From CAVPTL01 sp963727235 (GTDB lineage Bacteria; Actinomycetota; Thermoleophilia; Gaiellales; JAICJC01): 64,000 bases of DNA. The notes under the pieces are model-generated. The model did not search any database and was not told the DNA's origin. It saw nothing but the letters and a program-made list of their open reading frames with translations. The stretch covers positions 186,001-250,000 of the forward strand of contig CAVSFZ010000010.1 in NCBI GenBank assembly GCA_963727235.1. The letters are read 5' to 3'. Numbering within the stretch: position 1 is the first letter of the stretch; each line of letters opens with the position of its first letter. This document shows positions 59,016 to 64,000 of this stretch, in pieces. Made by a program: the position numbers and the translations under genes.

Positions 59016-60748
59016 CCTTTGCCCTGCCTCGCCGCCGTGCCCGCACCGAGGTCGAACGGCAGCGCCGCCGCTGGTTTCGGCAGACGGTGCTGGGCGTGCT
59101 CACCCTGGCGCTGACGCCGATCCCGATCATCTTCTATATGGCGCACACCTCCGACGGGTACCTGATGTACCTGAAGGCCCGGTACAGCCTGTGGGCACCG
59201 TCCACTCCGCAGCTGCCGCCCGATCAGATGCGGGTTGCGATCGCCGATCAGTCGCATCCCAACTACGGCGTGCCGGTGCTGGTCTACCACGGCATCGGCC
59301 GCAACACGACCGACACCGCCGACGCCAAGTACGTGATCAGCCGAACCAATTTCGCCGAGCAGATGCGGGCGCTGCACGCGGCCGGCTACCACGCCATCAC
59401 CACCTCCCAGCTGGCCGAGTATCTGCACACCGCCAACCCGTCGCTGCTGCCGGCCCGCCCGATCCTGCTCACCTTCGACGACGGCCGCGAGGACGCAATG
59501 CTCCAGGCCGATCCGATCCTCAAGGCCACCGGCATGAAGGCCACTATGTTCGTGATCGGCAATGACCCGGGCCTCTCGAGCTTCTACTACGCCACCTGGA
59601 GCGCGCTTTCCAACTACGCCTCCAACGGCCGCTGGGAGCTGGCCAACCACACCGACGAGCTGCACCACATCGAGGACGTGAACGGCCGCCCCACCTCCGA
59701 CCTGGTGCGGCTGGAGCCGGGTGAGTCGATCTCCCACTACGAGCAGCGCATCGGCGATGACCTGGACCAGGCCGAGTCGCTGATCGACCAGAACTCGCCC
59801 GACCACCCGATCGCGTTTGCCTATCCGTACGGCGACTGGGGGCAGGTGGCGGCTCCCGGTGTGGCCGCGGCGCTCAACCATGTGCTGCGGCAGCGCTTCC
59901 AGCTGGCATTCGACCAGGATGGGGAGTCGGGCTGGCGCCCGGCGCTTCCCGGCGACCTGCCGATGCATCTGCATCGCCTGCAGGCGATGGACTGGACCGG
60001 TGCCGGGCTGATCGAGCGGCTGCGGGCGGCCATGAGACTGGCCCGCACCACCTACGAGCAGCGTGGCCTGGACGTCCGCTACACCAACACCCAGCTGGTC
60101 GCCGCCGCCGCGGCGTACCGGTGCGCCACGCCCCTCTCGTCCGAGCCGGTGTCCTCCGTGGACACCCACGCCAAGCAGATCGCGCTGACCTTCGACGGAG
60201 GGCCGTCGGCGTACACCGCTCAGGTGCTGGACGTGCTGCGCACGCACGGCGACAACGCCACCTTCTTCGTCAATGGGGCCCAGCTCGACGGCCTGTCGCG
60301 CCTGATGGCGCGGATGGTGCTGTCGGGTGACGAGATCGGCAACGGCACCTGGGAGGGCACGGCGCTGGACGGCGCAGACGACTCACAGGTACGGGCGTCG
60401 ATCTCCGAGGCCCAATCTGCGATCCGGGCGGCGGTGCCCATCACACCGTGCCTGGCCCGGCCACCGTACGGGCTCGACCGCCCGCGGTTCGCCCGGATCG
60501 CAGCATCGATGGGGCTCGGCACGGCGCTGTGGTCGGTCGATCCCAGCGACTTCCGCACGAACAAGCCGGACGTCATCGCCCGGCGAGTGCTGAAGGCTGC
60601 GAAACCCGGGGCGATCGTCGTCCTGCACGACGGCGGCGGCCCGCGCTGGGCCACCGTTCAGGCACTTCCAAAGATCGTCGCGGAGCTGCGTCAGCGCGGC
60701 TACCAGATGGTCACCGTCTCCCAGCTGCTCGCGTCGCGGGCCGGCTGA
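59012..60748 (+). CDS. Membrane-anchored tandem polysaccharide deacetylase, second domain degenerate
   Basis: A 578-residue protein (ATG 59012). One N-terminal helix at ~25-45 anchors it facing outside. Domain 1 (~85-330) is PgaB-like: VPVLVYHGIG, LLTFDDGRED (D156, D157), ANHTDELHH (zinc His pair) and FAYPYGDWG, all intact. Domain 2 (~385-575) has a NodB-like fold but LTFDGGPS has Gly396 for the metal Asp, and NGTWEG replaces the NHTxxH zinc motif (Gly445, Gly449). It retains RPPYG and LHDGGG, so it looks catalytically dead and may bind glycan. It probably N-deacetylates the nascent polymer made by the upstream synthase. Confidence 0.88.
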   Translation: MTFALPRRRARTEVERQRRRWFRQTVLGVLTLALTPIPIIFYMAHTSDGYLMYLKARYSLWAPSTPQLPPDQMRVAIADQSHPNYGVPVLVYHGIGRNTTDTADAKYVISRTNFAEQMRALHAAGYHAITTSQLAEYLHTANPSLLPARPILLTFDDGREDAMLQADPILKATGMKATMFVIGNDPGLSSFYYATWSALSNYASNGRWELANHTDELHHIEDVNGRPTSDLVRLEPGESISHYEQRIGDDLDQAESLIDQNSPDHPIAFAYPYGDWGQVAAPGVAAALNHVLRQRFQLAFDQDGESGWRPALPGDLPMHLHRLQAMDWTGAGLIERLRAAMRLARTTYEQRGLDVRYTNTQLVAAAAAYRCATPLSSEPVSSVDTHAKQIALTFDGGPSAYTAQVLDVLRTHGDNATFFVNGAQLDGLSRLMARMVLSGDEIGNGTWEGTALDGADDSQVRASISEAQSAIRAAVPITPCLARPPYGLDRPRFARIAASMGLGTALWSVDPSDFRTNKPDVIARRVLKAAKPGAIVVLHDGGGPRWATVQALPKIVAELRQRGYQMVTVSQLLASRAG

Positions 60749-60777
60749 ACGTCAAGCATCACCGCTGGAGGAATTAC

Positions 60778-62607
60778 ATGTGTGGAATCGTCGGATACGT
60801 TGGTCACCGGGAGGCGCTGCCGCTTCTGGTCGACGGGCTCGCGCAACTCGAATACCGCGGGTATGACTCGGCGGGGGTGAGCGTGATCGACGAGTCGGGC
60901 GTGCGGTCGGTGCGCTCTGTCGGGAATCTGGGCGCCCTGCGCACCTCGCTGAGCGAGACCTGGAGCCGGCCGTCGACCGCCCGCACGGGGATTGCACACA
61001 CGCGCTGGGCGACCCACGGCGACGTGACCACCTCCAATGCGCATCCGCATACCAGCTGTGACGGGGCCACCCACATCGTGCTCAACGGCATCGTCGAAAA
61101 CCACGAGCAGCTGCGTGACGAGCTGATCCGGCGGGGCTGCGCGTTCACCTCCGAGACCGACGCGGAGGTGGTCGCCCACCTGCTCGGCTGCCGGTTTGCG
61201 GGAGTCGACCTGACCGCGGCGGTACGGCTGACCAGCGAGCTCCTGCGGGGGCACTTTGCGTTTCTGGCAATGCGCGCCGCCGACCGTGACACGCTGGTCG
61301 GTGCCCGCCGCGACTGCCCCATGGTGATCGGCTGCGCCGTCGGCGAGACGTACGTGGCCTCGGCGATCGCCGCCCTACCGATGGAGATGACCGAGGTGGC
61401 GTTCATCGGCGACGACGAGATCGTCACCGTGCGCGCCGGCGAGCTGACCGTGACCACCCGCTCCGGGGTGCCGGTGGAACGCATCGCCGAAACGGTCGAG
61501 CGTGACGCGGACAGCTCCGATCGGGGCGCCCACAGCTCGTTCATGCGCAAGGAGATCACCGAGCAGCCCGACGCGCTGCGGCGGACCGTGGCGGCTCACG
61601 TGGGCCGAAACCCGGTGTTCGGCGCGGTCAGCCAACAGCAGCTCGCCGACATCTCACGGATCACCATCACCGGCTGCGGTACCTCGCACAATGCCGCCAT
61701 GGTCGGCAGGCTGCTCCTGCAGCGCTGGGCCGGGATCCCGACCACCACCGCGATCGCCTCGGAATGGTGCGGCTCGGCGCCGCTGCTGGATCGGGGTGAG
61801 CTGGTGGTGGGCGTGACCCAGTCGGGTGAGACTCGCGACACGGTCGCGGCGCTCCGCCTGGCCCGGGAGCTGGGAGCGCCCACCATCGCCCTCACCAATG
61901 CCGGCCTCAGTCAGGCGACGCGCGAGGCGGACTCCGTGCTGCGCACGCATGCCGGGCTCGAGGTGGGGGTTGCGGCCACCAAGACCTTCACCAGCCAGGT
62001 GGTCGCCTTCGCACTGCTCGCGCTCTACCTGGCGCGCGTGCGGGGATCGCGCTCGGCTCAGGATCTCGATCACTTCGAGTCCGAGCTGTGCCGGCTGCCC
62101 GGCCTCGTCACCGAGACGATCGCCGACGTGTCGGACTCGGTCGCCGCGGCGGCGGCCCGCCACGCCGATCGCGAGCTGTTCATGTATCTGGGGCGTGATC
62201 TCGCCTACCCGGTGGCCTGCGAGGGCGCTCTCAAGATGAAGGAGATCTCCTATATCCCGGCCGACGCGTATCCGGCCGGGGAGATGAAGCACGGGCCGCT
62301 GGCGCTGCTTTCGGAGGGCACGCCGGTTGTGTGTGTCGCGACCGATTCCAGCGTGCTCGAGAAGCTCCTTTCCAATCTCTCCGAAGCGCGGGCGCGAGGC
62401 GCGACCACTCTGGTCGTCGCATCTGCAGGCCAACACCGCGTCCGTGAGTACGCGGACGCGGTGTGTTGGCTTCCTCCCGTGCATCCCGATCTGCAGCCGG
62501 TGCTGGCCGCGGTGCCGCTGCAACTCCTGGCCCTCGAGGTGGCCGAAGCTCGCGGCCTGAACGTCGACCAGCCTCGAAATCTCGCAAAGACAGTGACGGT
62601 GGAATAA
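60778..62607 (+). CDS. glmS: Glutamine-fructose-6-phosphate aminotransferase
   Basis: A 609-residue enzyme making glucosamine-6-phosphate. The catalytic Cys2 follows the start in MCGIVGYVG (ATG 60778, GGAGG upstream). The N-terminal Ntn domain has RWATHG and NGIVENH. Two SIS isomerase domains follow (TGCGTSHNAAMVGRLLLQRW, TQSGETRDTVAALRLA, KTFTSQVVAF, PAGEMKHGPLALL). The C-terminus DQPRNLAKTVTVE is the normal end. Placed in the polysaccharide operon it would supply UDP-GlcNAc precursor. It could be a second, dedicated glmS copy, which this window cannot show. Confidence 0.95.
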   Translation: MCGIVGYVGHREALPLLVDGLAQLEYRGYDSAGVSVIDESGVRSVRSVGNLGALRTSLSETWSRPSTARTGIAHTRWATHGDVTTSNAHPHTSCDGATHIVLNGIVENHEQLRDELIRRGCAFTSETDAEVVAHLLGCRFAGVDLTAAVRLTSELLRGHFAFLAMRAADRDTLVGARRDCPMVIGCAVGETYVASAIAALPMEMTEVAFIGDDEIVTVRAGELTVTTRSGVPVERIAETVERDADSSDRGAHSSFMRKEITEQPDALRRTVAAHVGRNPVFGAVSQQQLADISRITITGCGTSHNAAMVGRLLLQRWAGIPTTTAIASEWCGSAPLLDRGELVVGVTQSGETRDTVAALRLARELGAPTIALTNAGLSQATREADSVLRTHAGLEVGVAATKTFTSQVVAFALLALYLARVRGSRSAQDLDHFESELCRLPGLVTETIADVSDSVAAAAARHADRELFMYLGRDLAYPVACEGALKMKEISYIPADAYPAGEMKHGPLALLSEGTPVVCVATDSSVLEKLLSNLSEARARGATTLVVASAGQHRVREYADAVCWLPPVHPDLQPVLAAVPLQLLALEVAEARGLNVDQPRNLAKTVTVE

Positions 62608-64000
62608 TGAAACGACTCGCAACCGTGATGGCGGCTGCCGCAGTGATGGCGGTGGTCACGGGTGCATACGGCGCCCAGCTCGCCTTGGCCGGCACGTGTG
62701 CCGGCAAGGTTCCGACAAAACTCGGGTGGACGAGACAGCCGGGCCACGCCGCCGGCGTGCTGCACTGGACTCCACCTGCCTCTCACCCCGAGGCGATCTC
62801 CTACCGGGCCTTCCGCGACGGCGTCGTGATCGGCCAGACCACGAGCTAACAAGATCGCGATCAAGGTCACACCCAGGCGCACCTACGTGCTCGCCGTACG
62901 GGTGGTGTCGCACGCCGGCGCGGTGTCACCATGCCGGGCGGCGATCCGTCAAACCGTGCGGTACTTCAAGCCGGTGCGCTCCGGCCAAGCTCACGCTGGC
63001 CAAGCGCTCAGCCGTCCAGATCACCGTCAAATGGCCGGCGGGCCACCCCGGTGACGGGCGGCCTGGCCGCCTACCGGGTGCTGCGCAACGGCGTGGTCGT
63101 GGGGCAGACGCACTCACGCGTCTACACCCTGCGGAGACCTGCGCGCGTCCACCAGCTACACGATCGCCGTGCGGGCGGTCGACTCGGCCGGGATTCTCAG
63201 CCAGCGTGCGCCGACGGTCAAGACCGCGACGCTGGCCCCGATTCCGAGCACGGGTACAGCCCACGCGTTCCTGCTGGCCAGCACCGATCGCAGCTTCGAA
63301 GACTTCCGCTCGCACTACCGGCGGATCGGAGTGGTCTACCCGACCTACTACGGCTGCCGGGCCGACTACACCATCGCGGGCGCCAACGACAAGCTGATCA
63401 GCGACTGGGCGCAGGCCCGCAAGGTCAAGCTGCTGCCGCGAATCAACTGTCAGGCGACGGCGGTGCTGCACGCCTTCCTGACCGATCCGACGCGACGCAC
63501 CAACGTCCTCAACCAGCTGATGTCGATCGTCACCACCAATAACTACGACGGGCTCAACATCGACTTCGAGAGCGGATCAGACAAAGACCGGGCTGCACTG
63601 ACGACGTTCATCCAGATGCTCGGCACCCGGTTGCACGCTGCCGGAAAGAAGCTGTCGGTGTGCGTGGCTCCCACCACCTACAACCAGACCGTGGGCCGCG
63701 CGGGCTTCTATGACTACACCGCGCTGGCCGCAGCCTCCGACTACATCTTCGTGATGGGTTGGGGCCTGCACTGGGCGGCCTCGGCCCCAGGGTCAATGGA
63801 CCCGATCGCCTGGGATAAGCAGATCGTCACATACGTGCACAGCCTGCCGAACGCCTCCCGGTTCGTGCTCGGCCTGGGCATGTACGGGATGGACTGGCCG
63901 GCCGGAGGTGGGCCGTCACACATCGCCAAGGCCCTGGAGTACTCGTCCATCATCGCGCTGGCGCATCGCATGAACATCAAGCCGGCATGGGACGCGACCA
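62607..64000 (+). CDS. Secreted FnIII-GH18 glycosidase (partial, frameshifted)
   Basis: It starts at ATG 62607 (TAATG overlap with glmS). The signal peptide LATVMAAAAVMAVVTGAYGA is followed by two fibronectin-III-like modules (VLHWTPPASHPEAISYRAFR; LAAYRVLRNGVVVGQTHSRV) and, from ~63270, a GH18 domain. The catalytic motif YDGLNIDFE (DxxDxDxE type, Glu at ~63564) and VMGWGLHWAAS are intact. Frame changes at ~62847, 62980, 63045 and 63130 all fall in the FnIII part. The gene runs off the window. YaaH/chitinase-like enzymes cut beta-1,4-GlcNAc polymers or peptidoglycan, so it may trim or release the operon's polysaccharide. Confidence 0.75.

Overview
The window is a very GC-rich, densely packed bacterial chromosome segment with strong G/C bias at third codon positions, frequent GTG starts and many ATGA/GTGA stop-start overlaps. 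Gene content (cytoplasmic group 1h [NiFe]-hydrogenase with a full hyp set, IclR- and Crp-type regulators, DUF11 surface protein, GAF-GGDEF proteins) suggests an Actinomycetota member, perhaps a soil Thermoleophilia-like lineage. That placement is an inference from gene content and style, not from a marker gene.

Region 1 (1-13.3 kb, + strand) is a catabolic operon for an N-heterocycle, most simply purine/urate: a three-subunit molybdenum hydroxylase, an intact FAD monooxygenase closely resembling HpxO urate hydroxylase, a PuuE/allantoinase-like deacetylase-fold protein, an isochorismatase-fold amidohydrolase, an M20 peptidase, an ornithine-cyclodeaminase-like protein and an ATP-dependent hydantoinase pair (HyuA/HyuB). 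Almost every gene here except hpxO and the deacetylase gene is broken by one or several single-base frameshifts, mostly of the +1 type. Reading continues sensibly in the next frame, so this looks like uncorrected insertion error rather than decay.

Region 2 (13.3-29 kb) is clean sequence. It holds a DUF72 gene, a divergent SDR/IclR pair, a six-gene dpp-type ABC transporter operon that begins with a class III (GSA-like) aminotransferase, a ceramidase-like and D-aminoacylase gene pair, a SixA-like phosphatase, a convergent lipid kinase/PAP2 pair and a GAF-GGDEF diguanylate cyclase.

Region 3 (29.1-45.6 kb) is the centrepiece, a complete high-affinity (group 1h) [NiFe]-hydrogenase locus. On the + strand lies a tightly coupled operon hypC1-hypC2-hypD-hypE-hhyS-hhyL-(NifU/Rieske-like)-DUF5947-DUF6084-unknown-protease-hypA-hypB-SIS-hypF-small ORF. 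Divergent from it, and translationally coupled to each other, are a Crp-family regulator and a second, orphan hydrogenase small subunit with no large subunit nearby. Two matched 14-bp palindromes lie between the divergent units. The main small subunit has Arg where the distal-cluster His is expected; the orphan keeps the His.

Region 4 (45.6-55.8 kb) is a mixed accessory stretch: Thr-dehydratase-like and GFA-family genes, an arginine-deiminase-like gene, a metallophosphoesterase with a small Tat protein, a cupin, a large secreted propeller/DUF11 protein, an enolase-superfamily gene, a small secreted protein and an MBL-fold hydrolase. Frameshifts reappear at about 46.7-53.3 kb.

Region 5 (55.9-64 kb, + strand) is an exopolysaccharide operon: nucleotide-sugar dehydrogenase, membrane processive GT2 synthase, a two-domain polysaccharide deacetylase whose second domain has lost its metal ligands, GlmS, and a secreted FnIII-GH18 glycosidase cut by the window end. 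A palindromic repeat family (arms GTGAATAA/TTATTCAC around core GGTGCCAGGCACC) occurs at four loci, twice as a doublet, and in each case supplies the stop codon of the adjoining gene.
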